Assembly (NCBI GenBank): GCA_035222895.1
Contig: JAVYIG010000171.1
Span: forward strand, 357,501 to 421,500
Direction of reading: 5' to 3'
Source of the DNA: Strongylocentrotus droebachiensis
Taxonomy: Eukaryota > Echinodermata > Echinoidea > Camarodonta > Strongylocentrotidae
DNA: 64,000 bases
Below the pieces are notes generated by a model that was not told the origin of the DNA, searched no databases, and saw only the letters and a list, made by a program, of their open reading frames with translations. Position 1 is the first letter of the stretch, and the number at the start of each line of letters is the position of its first letter. Positions 1-12,000 of this stretch are shown one piece after another. The position numbers and the translations under genes were made by a program.

Positions 1-3000
1 TTACGAGTGATCTCGACCATGGCAGCATACAAGACAGACAGAAGCCCAGATACGAGACCAAATGCTATCATAAGTAAAACGACAAGAAACATCAAAATAA
101 ACGTTTTAAAATGTGTCATGAACATTTCATACGAAGGCAGGTCGATGATACTGAAATGACAAATTTCCATCAGTCCATTTTATCACTGAGTTGCTCATTT
201 CACACAAATTCATCATCGATCTACTTTGACATGAATTCTATATTTTTCATCTTTACATGAAGAGAACTTTAAATATCGTCAAATCTTGATAATGCGGAGA
301 ATATCAAACAACCTCAGAGATATATAGCTGTCACTGATAAAAATATGTCACGTCTCCCCAATACTTTTGCACGCAAGAATGGTGTTTTGTATAATCTGCA
401 TAACGTTTAAAATCAATACATTATCAAAACAAAAATATGGTTTAGAAGATTACTCCACTCTACCTGAATTTTTTTCACATGGAATCACTGAGATAAAAGT
501 GAATGAATGTAATTCCCTTAATTGATTTTGCATTGATCATTATAGGAGCATTCACATGCTCTCTTCAAAGTGAGAGTCTAATCCCGATTATTTAGTGAGA
601 TTTTTCGGGTTCATAAGCATAAAAACAGCGAGATACTGACGGCGATTCAAAAATCGATTTTTAAATTCACTTATTGCTGTACGTGTGGTTCTTGCCCCCC
701 CCCCCCCCCCCGCAAAAAAAAAAAAAAAAAAAAAAGAGAGAGAAGAAAGGAAAAAAAGGGAAAGGGAAAGAGGAGAGAAAGGGAAAGAAAAAAGAGGAAG
801 AAGGAAGGAAAGTGAAAGAAAAAAGAAAAAAAAAGGAGATACTGGCGTACTGATAGGGGGGGGGGGGTGGTCCCCCAAATCGGAAGAGGACGTAGGAAGA
901 AAAAGGAGCAGACAAAGAACATCTTTGAAATTCAAAAAAGGATTAAGAGTATAGAGAACGGTACAACGCATCGTCTTCTTTCTCTAATAATTTAATGACA
1001 CGTCAAAGCTTCGCGCAGGAGGAGAGGGAGGGGGAACCTGAATTCAGACGAGGATTCAGAGGTGAGAACGGTAATACGAATCTTTAATGATTTAATGTAA
1101 CGTAAAAGCTTCCGCGCTTCGCGCGAGAGGGGGGAACCTGAATCCAGACGAGGATTAAGAGTCGAGAACTGTACAGCCAATCGTCTTCTTTCTCTCATAA
1201 TCTTATGAAACTTAAAAGCTTCCGCGCTTTGCGCGGGAGGGGGGGGGGGGGTACCTGAATTCAGACGAGGATTAAGAGTCGAGAACTGTACAACGAATCG
1301 TCTTCTTTCTTTAATAGTTTAATGAAACGTCAAAGCTTCCACGCTTCGCGCAGGTGGGGGAGGGGGAGACTGAATTTAGACAAGGATTAAGAGTCGAGAA
1401 CGGTACAACGAATCGTCTTCTTTCTCTAATGATTTAATGAATCGTAAAAGCTTCCACGCTTCGCGCGGAAAGGGGAAAACCGAATTCAGACGAGGATTAA
1501 GAGTCGAGAACTGTATAACGAATCGTCTTGTGTCTCTAATGATTTAACTAAACGTAAAAGCTTACGCGCTTCGCGCGGGAGGAGGGGGGGGGGGGTGGAG
1601 AATCTAAATTCAGACGAGGATTATTTTCGAAAATGGTACAACGAAACGTTTCTTTCTCTAATGATTTAAGGAAATGCTTCTGCGCTTCGCGCGGGAGGGG
1701 AGGGAACCTAAATTCCGACGAGGATTAAGAGTCGAGAACTCGACAACGAATCGTCTTCTTTCTCTAATAATTTAAACAAATGTAAAATTTTCCGCGCTTG
1801 CGCGGGAGGGGGAAAACTAAATTCAGACGAGACTTATTTTCGAGAACGGTACAAAAATCGTCTTGTTTCTCTAATGATTTAACTAAACGTAAAAGCTTCC
1901 GCTCTTCGCGCGGGAGGAGGGGGTGGAGTATCTAAATTCAGACGAGGATTATTTTCGAAATGGTTTCTTTCTCTAATGATTTAAGGAAATGCTTCTGCGC
2001 TTCGCGCGGGAGGGGAGGGAACCTAAATTCCGACGAGGATTAAGAGTCGAGAACTCGACAACGAATCGTCTTCTTTCTCTAATAATTTAATAAATCGTAA
2101 AATTTTCCGCGCTTGCGCGGGAGGTGGAAAACTAAATTCAGACGAGACTTATTTTCGAGAACGGTACAATGAATCGTCTTGTTTCTCTAATGATTTAATT
2201 GAACGTAAAAGCTTCTGCGCTTCGCGCGGGAGGAGGGGGATGGAGAATCTAAATTCAGACGAAGATTATTTTCGAAAACGGTACAACGAATCGTCTTCTT
2301 TCTCTAATGATTTAAGGAAATTTAAAAGCTTCCGCGCTTCGCGCGGGAGGGGAGGGAACCTAAATTCCGACGAGGATTAAGAGTCGAGAACTGTATAACG
2401 AATCGTCTTGTGTCTCTAATGATTTAACTAAACGTAAAAGCTTACGCGCTTCGCGCGTGAGGAGGGGGGGGGTGGAGAATCTAAATTCAGACGAGGATTA
2501 TTTTCGAAAATGGTACAACGAAACGTTTCTTTCTCTAATGATTTAAGGAAATGCTTCTGCGCTTCGCGCGGGAGGGGAGGGAACCTAAATTCCGACGAGG
2601 ATTAAGAGTCGAGAACTCGACAACGAATCGTCTTCTTTCTCTAATAATTTAAACAAATGTAAAATTTTCCGCGCTTGCGCGGGAGGGGGAAAAACTAAAT
2701 TCAGACGAGACTTATTTTCGAGAACGGTACAAAAAATCGTCTTGTTTCTCTAATGATTTAACTAAACGTAAAAGCTTCCGCTCTTCGCGCGGGAGGAGGG
2801 GGTGGAGTATCTAAATTCAGACGAGGATTATTTTCGAAAATGGTTTCTTTCTCTAATGATTTAAGGAAATGCTTCTGCGCTTCGCGCGGGGAGGGGAGGG
2901 AACCTAAATTCCGACGAGGATTAAGAGTCGAGAACTCGACAACGAATCGTCTTCTTTCTCTAATAATTTAATAAATCGTAAAATTTTCCGCGCTTGCGCG

Positions 3001-6000
3001 GGAGGGGGAAAACTAAATTCAGACGAGACTTACTTTCGAGAACGGTACAATGAATCGTCTTGTTTCTCTAATGATTTAATTGAACGTAAAAGCTTCTGCG
3101 CTTCGCGCGGGAGGAGGGGGATGGAGAATCTAAATTCAGACGAGGATTATTTTCGAAAACGGTACAACGAATCGTCTTCTTTCTCTAATGATTTAAGGAA
3201 ATTTAAAAGCTTCCGCGCTTTGCGCGGGAGGGGAGGGAACCTAAATTCCGACGAGGATTAAGAGTGGAGAACTCGACAACGAATCGTCTTCTTTCTCTAA
3301 TAATTTAATAAATCGTAAAATTTTCCGCGCTTCGCGCGGGAGGGGGAAAACTAAATTCACACGAGAATTATTTTCGAGAACGGTACAACGAATCGTTTTC
3401 TTTCTCTAATAATTTAATGAAACGTCAAAGCTTCCGCGTTTTGCGGAGGAGGGAGGGGGAAAATCGCCCCTTCCTGCACCGACCCCCCCTCCCCCGCATT
3501 ACGTCACTGTTGGTCACCATTACGTACCATTATTGTCTCGCATAATTTCAAATTTGGGCCCCCCCCCCCTCTAAGAATTCCTGGATCTGCGCCTGCCTGC
3601 CCCTACAGACTCAATACAGACGACGACCCATAGCCTACCACCCAATGGCAATATTATTACCAAATACCACCGGGACAAAATGTACTTTTCCCTATAGAGT
3701 ATAGAAATAGAAAAACATAGTGTCGAAGTCGAGTGGTTTAAGCACTTGACTTGAAATTCAAAGGTCGTGGTTATATCCCCGACACGGCACTAATGTCCTT
3801 TGGCAAGGCGTTAATCTTCTGATTTGCCACACTCGACCCAGGTGAGGTATGTGGGTACCTGGCAGGAATTAATGATGCTGGAGTGCTGTAATGGCAGCTA
3901 GGGTAAAGCCGCGGTAATAATTAGTGCGCCTCGGAATAGAATTTCTAGATGGACGGCGCTATAGAAATGCCTATTATTATTATTATAGTAAATGGGTGTT
4001 TCCAGGAGCAATCGTATAGTTGTACAATGTAGCTATTCACCATTTAAAAAAAATCATGCATGTGGATATAGTTTAATCCTCAGGGAGGTCGACAAAGAAT
4101 TTTGCTACGAAATAGTCTTTACATTACCCATTCGTTTGACCAGTGTGACTCTTATTCCTCGACGCTCAAGGAGAGGATAGACGACGCGATCGACGATGGG
4201 TACGGTGATCATGACGGACAGAGGTACAAAGAGAGCTAAGAAAGCTACTGGAATACCCTCCAGATCCATTCGCTCTCCTTGGAGCAGATAGATCGTTGAG
4301 CACTGAGGTCAAGCATGAAGGAAGAATGAGAGAAACATAATGATACTAATATACCATACTTAAATAGCGCACAATTACGAATATGTAGATGTATATAGAG
4401 AGAAGGAAAGAAAGAATAAAGGGAAAAAAGAGAAAAGTGAGATACACTCGGCACACTCCCTTAAAGTGGAAATTCAAAGAAAATCACAAATATGTCAACT
4501 AATGTATCACTAGAAAATGGTAAGTTAACAGATGGCCATCGTACCAGTTTTAGGTCAACTACATATCGGGTGATTTATAAAAATACAAATACAACCACCT
4601 CCATAGCATCTGGGAATTACGAGAGATTCGCCAGAAAAATAATGATTTTTTAATGACGTCACATAACAGACCAAAAATGCCCAAGCAAATGATATCCCAT
4701 AAAGAATGAACATAATTGCAAAGCTATTTTTTCTCAAATTATAATGAGTTTACTAGTGTATATAAATGTGATGGCATTTCAAACCATTCAAAAGGGGATA
4801 TGAAACCTGTAAATACACAGGATATGGGTTAATTAACAATCAAAGAAATCAGACTTTCAAATTGAACCCCCCCCCCCCCGGAATGAAGGACGGCATATTA
4901 ATTTGTTCCCTTTTGAGACGCCGAACATACCGCGGTGTGATGTGCAGCTGAATATACAATGGCGTCTTATTTTTATTTTTTTTACAAGCGACAGATTCCT
5001 TTAATTTTGTATCGCTGCATTTGTCATCAAAATAAAACCATGGCGGGGTTTAGAGTGAGGCAATAGATTATACATTTCGCCTGACGGTAGTGAAGTAAGA
5101 GAAAGAACTCAAGAGAAGATAAAAAACAGGCACTGAAAATGTGTGAGATGTCATGGGACATCTTCTGCTTGTGCAAATCATGCCCATCCTGTGATCTCAC
5201 ACAATCATCTCAGCAGCGTTCGGAGACTCTTCAGATGCTATGCCGGGGCTGTATTTAGGCCTCTTGTAATTTATAATAATCATTACTTCGAATGTTTCCA
5301 AGGATTGAATTTTGATAACCTTGTCGAATCAAAGTTTCAACTTTGCAATAATGAAAATAAAGTTAGTTTTTAAAATCAATGAATATCTACTTTAAGTCAT
5401 CAATTTAACATTGTACATTGTTTTTATAAAAAGAAACATTTTAAGATGAGTTTTAAAGTTGTCACACTGTCAGAATGTTTGGTATATATTCGGGCAAGTT
5501 ATTCCAAAGTTCTGATGATGCAAGCATGACCCATAGAACTTTGTATTATTTGCTGCATATAATTATATACACTGTTGGTCATAAAGGTGGAATACATTTT
5601 TTAACCCAATTTATGGATGATTTTGACAATGATTTATTCCTTATAGATCTAGATAATAGTAAACATTCTCAGATTTTATTGAATACTAATTTGCTAAAGC
5701 ATGTGTGTGCTACTATGTTTATAAACTATGCGACCTACGTCCATAAGTCATAACTGACATTATTAAGGATTGATGCCTCACACAAAGGCACTAATATAGC
5801 ACATCGACACGGTTTTGATCCTGGGGCCTCATAGTTACGAGGCCGTTGCTTTGCCATTGAATCATGAATGTACGCAGCGGGGGCTAGGGTAGAGGGCAGC
5901 CCCCATAAATTAAAAAACCCAAAGAAAATGCAATGAAATATCAATAATTCATTGCATTTCTCTCCGATCCCCAACAACACAAAATATTCTGTGTGGCCAT

Positions 6001-9000
6001 GCCTTGAACCATAATGCATGGCCGTACAGAGGATTTTTTTCCTGGGGGGAAATGCGATGAATTATTGATATTTATTGCATTTTATTTTTATTATTTTTAT
6101 GTATGGGGGCTGCCTCCTACCCTAGCCCCCGCTGCGTACATTCATGATTCAGTGGCAAAGCAATGGCCTCGTAACTGTGAGGCCCCAAGATAAAAACCGT
6201 GTCGATGTGCTATTTTATTGCCCCTTTTGTGAGACATTAATCCTTATTAATGTCAGTTATGACTTAAGGACGTAGGTCTCATAGTTTATAAGCGTATCCA
6301 GGCGCGTACGCAGAGTAGGGGGGGGGGGGGGGTGTTGGGGATCGAACCCCCCCTCAAATTTGTTTATGTGTGCGATTTTTTTAGGAACCCCCCCTAATTT
6401 TCTTATTTTTGTGTGCAAATGGGTGACCCCACAAAATTGACCTTACCCCCCCCCCCCCCCCTAACTGAACGAAAACAGGTCGACCGAATGTTCATATTCC
6501 TGGGACCAAAACAAAACATGTGCTCTTACCCCCCCCCCCCCCCGCCCCCCTCCCCCCGCCTATTCAGCGGCTGGCTGAGTCGTTGCGAAATTTCCGGCGC
6601 GATTTTAAAATGTTAACCCCCCCCCCCTTGAAAAAATCCTGCGTACACCACTGATAGTATAGTATACACATGCTTTAGCAGTCACGCAAAACAAACACTG
6701 GCATATTATTATTCAATAAAATCTGAGAATGTATACTATTATCTAGATCTATTAGGAATAAATCATTGTCGAAATAATTCCATAGATTGGGGTAACAACA
6801 AATTATTCCACCTTCATAACCAGCAGTGTATAATAAGGATATAATTTTGGGAAGACCCAAGGTTTCTGTTAATTATGTAGTAAGCAGTTGAGTCAAATAC
6901 GTAGGAGCCAATCCTTTCAGGTTTAGACAATGATTTTGAACTCGATTCTTTCTTTAATTTCTTCAATATAAAAGATACCATTTTTTTTAGACACTATACT
7001 ATATACCCCTACATTGTGATTACTTTGTGAGGGAAGGTTTCAATATTTGTTTCACTTTATACACCAGTTGTGTGTGATGGTCTGAAAAATTATTTGCGAG
7101 CGAGCGAAGCGAAGATTTGTGAGGTCGCAGTGCGAAAAATTACATCTTTTAAAGAGGAAAAAACCCAATCCCGATTGGGTTATAAGCACTTTCTCATAAC
7201 GGAAGTCTGAAAAGACCTTTGATAAGTAACATAAGTATATCATATAAAGATGCGTGCGAGCGTAGCGAAAAACTGGGGAAAACTGCTGTTATCGCTTGAA
7301 ATTAAGGGCGCATTTAATGATGAGAGGAAAAGGGGACACTTATCAGATAAGAAAAGGAGCTTGTGTCAAATTAGAAAGAGTAATTATCAGAGGTGAAAAT
7401 GGGGCTAACCAGGGTTGAAAAAAGTCAGTTATGAGAATAGGAAACGGGCATTTGTAGACGGAAAAGTGGCCCCCATCAGATTTTGATAGGGACATTATTT
7501 TATAAGAGGTGAAAAGGGGCATTCATGAAAAGGGGATAGGTCCCTTATTAGAAATGAAAAGGGGCACGTATCATTATTAAATGGGAAATTATCATTAGGA
7601 AAAGAGACACATGTGAAAATATAAGGTGCGCTTATCAGAGTTAAAATGGGGGTAGTTATTAAAAGGGGAAGGGACCCTTCTTACAAAGAAAAAGGGGCAC
7701 TTGTCAAAGTAAAAAAGGCACTCCTAAGATTTGAATAGGGCAGTTATCAGAGGTGAAGGAGGCACTTATCAAAAGTGAAAAGAGGCACTTCTCGTACCTG
7801 AAAAGGGGCACTTACTAGAGATTAAAAAGGGCACTTATGAGAATGGAAAAAGGACACCCATTGCGAAGGAAAATGGGAACTTGTCGAAGTAAAATGGTCA
7901 CGTGTCCAAATAAAAGGGGCACTTATCAGAGTTGAAAAGGTAAAGGGATACTTTTACAAATAAATAGGGGCACTTGTAAGGGCACTATTCCTATGTAAAG
8001 AGGGGCACTTTTTTGGTGCTTAAAAATGGGGGGGGGGTGTGCCGCCTCTGCTGATGATGATTTGATTGTCAATTTGGGCGTGACCAGTTTAATGCTACAT
8101 GTACCACATAATAATATTCTATTTGAAAGACAACGTCCGAGTCACAATCACCTGAACCCGAATAGTGTTATAGAGAATGACTACTGATAAAACAAGGAGT
8201 GTGTTTAAGAGCCATTTTAATTCCTCCACGGCTTCCGCTGCATAAGATCCGCCATTTTCACTCTTTAGCCGCTCCAAACATCCATGTTGATCAACTACAT
8301 TTTTTTCAACGATCATCATATCGTCATCAGATAATCTCGACGACGTTCCCTCGCCAGCATCGAGTCGACGAAGCTGGGCTCGATTCCCGTTTACCTCTGC
8401 TAAGAGCGGATTAGTTTCGGCAGAACGACCACAACAACTTCCCGGAGCACAGCAATAGATGGAACAGCATGTGCCATCTCTCCCCGAATGCATTGTTATC
8501 GCGGTCTTCAGCATCCGAAGGACTTGTAGCAACGCCTGGTTACCTATATAATAGCCAAACCCAATATCATAGAGAGAGAGAGAGAGAGAGAGAGGAGGAG
8601 GATGAAGAAGACAATTTAGATGCGGCCGTTCAAGATAATGCGCGACCATATCAAATCATGAAACAACTAACGTTACTATTACATGACGTCACATAATTTT
8701 GTAATACTTTATTTTGTCCAATTCTTTTTATTCTCATTTAAGTACATCTTTTAAGAGCAATTTTATACTAATCAAAAACAAATAATCTCATGTGAAATAT
8801 CGAAAAACCTATATCCATACATGTCGGACTTTGTAACATTATACGCACATGCTATTTATTAGAAACATCCAATTTATCCGGGAGAGATTTTGTACACAAA
8901 TTGATGAATAACATGACGAAAACCGATTCCGGCACAAAATGGTGTAATATCAAACTAAAACATGTTGGAAAATTACATAAGAATATAACAAGAGAGATTT

Positions 9001-12000
9001 GAGTTGACTGAGTCTGATTTGAGTCATTGGTTTCTGTACCATAATTCTGATCGATACTTCTAAATATAAATGATATGATAACATTGCATCAACAGTGCAT
9101 GGTGTGGAATAGTCAAAGATGGAAGGAGATAAAAGACGAGCGGGATGGAGAGAGGGAGAAGGAGGGGGAGGAGGAGGAATATAAACTGATCATGCTGATG
9201 CGTAAAGATATCAATAAGAAGATGTATCGGAAATGGTTACCATTATGGAAGCTAGTTCTAAATTAGTGGCGTATGATGTTTATATACACAAATGATGACA
9301 ATCTGGGGATATCTTGATACGAATCAAGTTTCTATTTCTGTAAGTCTCCATAACCTTGTTAAATCTTAAAATGTCCTCTCATGAAAATAAGCTTAAAAAA
9401 TTAAGAAAGATAGATATACATTGCTTGATTTTTAGAATGCGATTGCTTATACTATATACACTGTAAAAAAATAATAGTCGAAATAACTCAATAAAATTGA
9501 GGAAAATAATTGCCTTATTTTTATTAAGTAAATATTACCTACGGCATCTTAAGTAGAATTTACCTATTTTGCTGAATACATTTTTACTCAGTTAAATCGA
9601 GTTACATTAACGTAAATAATTTAAGTATTGTAATCATTTTAGATAATTAAAAAAAAAGCTATGATAGGATTACATATTGCACGATTTGGTACCCATCTAA
9701 TCTAACAAGTAACATCCACTAATCATTCACTACTTCTATTTAAGATTAATCACTAATCACTAACACATACGCTTCAATTCGACACATATTGAAAGGCTCC
9801 AAATTTTATATATACTTGATCGTAGCATCTTAAAAGGAAAATTGGTTGACAATTTCCTGAAATATCAAGTTTTGATTTGTTTTGAACTGGGTAACAATTA
9901 AAAATTGTCTTGTCTTTGCTTAGCCATGTTAAATGAATTAGTAAGTGTTTTAAAGTCCTTAAATTTTCATTCAACCACAAAAAAGAATTGTTTTATTTAA
10001 AAAAAGAGTTTAATTTGGTCTTAATGAATATTCATAAATTATGTAAATATTTATATTACGCACTGCATCGGTCCTTACTTTAAAAAGATAAGAATAATCA
10101 ACATAAATTGTTTGAGTAATACTATAATTTCTGATTTTGAGTTAAAATTACTAAATTAATACAAGCTGAAATTACTTAAAGTTCTTATGTATTTGATTTT
10201 ACTTAAATATTCCAAGTATGTTCTACTAAATTGAAAGTTTGAGTTAGCAAGACTTAAATTTAGTGCGTAAGTGGCAAAACTAATGTTTTCAAGTAAATTC
10301 TACGTGGAAAAAATACGTAAAAATTACCAATGAACAATTTTTTTTTTACAGTGTACGGTGGAATTAACACAATCAGGGTAAAGGGATTCCCATCACCATT
10401 GATAAATATTCACAATAGTGTTTATATAGGTGAGGTCCTATTAGAATGACAAAGATGTTTCTTCATCAAAACTATTATCTTACAATAATGTTGAGACGTC
10501 AGTATTACCTCTCGGTGGTCTCATTTTGTAGAAATCTCGACCCACAGCGAAGACGACAATACCGACGACGTTGAAACAGAGAACAACGATAAAGCCCAAG
10601 AAGAAAGAAATATTTTGCTCGACGTATGAAAGTACAGAGTACGTAAACAAAGGAGCAATCTCGGAGATGAAGTACTGCCTATTCTCAAAATGAAAATAAA
10701 ATACATTTTATTTAGTTATGATATCACTTTCAGCAAAAATAGAAATATTCATAATATTTGTCCCATTTCCATGTTTACTGGGTTTACATAATCAAAGATA
10801 AAGAAGTGTAACATACTTTAATAATATATCAATATTACCTGGGGGTGTTTCACAAAGATCCTAAGTAGAATTTAACTCTAAATTGGACTTAAAAATTATG
10901 GACAGCCATTGGAGTCTTAAAATGAAATATATTCAAAAGCAGAAATTCAAGTATTTTAGACTTTTTATAAATTCCACATCCAGAACATGAAATCTCCTTG
11001 ATGATAGAAAATATGAATGATTTGAATAAACAATTAATGCCTTTCAAAATAACTTTTACAAAATATTTTCAAAGATGCTAATGGCTTTCCATAAATTTTA
11101 AGTCCAACTTAGAGATAAGTTCAACTTAGGATCTTTGTGAAACACCCCCCAGGTGTTATAACTTGTTTCAATCTACCTTTTAATATGATAACACTTATCA
11201 TGTAGCACATTTATGTATTTTTTAAAAAGGAGAATATTTAAATCGATGATGTTCAATAGATAATATATGGTATGTTCGAAGACTTCAAATTCAACAAAAT
11301 AAATTGTATCATCAACTTTTTTCGAGATTAAAAAAGAAGGGGGAAAAGAAGTTTCTAGGCTAATTTATTTATACATCGGACATGCTTCCGAACTAAATGA
11401 CTAGAAACGAATAGCAAAACTCTATAATTAAAGTCTAACGTTTTTTTTTAATTTAGATCATCTTCATCTTGAATTGATATGATTTCGTACCTTATCATAT
11501 CAATAAAAATGTAATGTCCTGATAAACGAGACAAGACCTACCAATGACAGCTGCTTCGTATCGCTCTATTTCCATACTCTTCAACTTGAATGGCGGTGAA
11601 GGGAGAACAACATGCCCTGAGGGGGGCGATACCAATGTTAACGATGAAGAGGATAATGACGAAGAAGACTCGTTTGGTTTCTAGGTTAAACCCAAAGGAT
11701 GGACCATAGTCGTTTGTCCATTCATAAGCTATCAAAGGCAGCACAGCGGTACCTGAAATATTGTTGAAGTTAGAAGAATGTCATTCCTTGTGCCTATCAA
11801 AGATTGGAAAGGGCTCTGCTTCTTGACATTTTCAATCAACAGCCAGTGCTCTGATGAAAAGACGTAAAATCACACTATACACTGTAAAAAAATAATAGTC
11901 GAAATAACTCAATAAAATTGAGGAAAAGAATTGCTTTATTTTTATTAAGTAAATATTACCTACGGCATCTTAAGTAGAATTTACTTATTTTGCTGAATAA

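Larger units (their letters stand above)
5570..6828. mobile_element. Tc1/mariner-like inverted-repeat element
   Basis: It is flanked by TA (5568-5569 and 6829-6830). The termini CACTGTTGGTCATAAAGGTG and CACTGCTGGTTATGAAGGTG start long, roughly 130-bp inverted repeats. The interior holds a fold-back (5733-6293) and a nested hAT-type MITE (6299-6653). There is no transposase. A related copy begins at 15253. The superfamily is inferred from the TA target and termini. Confidence 0.72.

Noticed and set aside
685-954. Lys/Glu-rich ORFs on both strands
   Set aside because: They translate a GA-rich tract of a transposon; composition is pure simple repeat.
960-3470. CRISPR-like regular repeat array
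   Set aside because: Repeats of about 100-130 bp are contiguous with no unique spacers and vary in length; the genome is eukaryotic. It is a satellite.
3719-3800. Possible tRNA gene
   Set aside because: Box A and box B are present but box B is degenerate, there is no sound cloverleaf, and a SINE body and tail follow.
5143-5373. 76-codon ORF repeated at 29603-29830
   Set aside because: Both lie in copies of the same TTAA-flanked element; the frame is not clearly conserved and shows no domain.
8119-8199. Extension of the exon 4 frame past its splice sites
   Set aside because: Clear GT/AG sites bound 8152-8543; the residues outside are intron and (GA)n sequence, and the two arms differ there.
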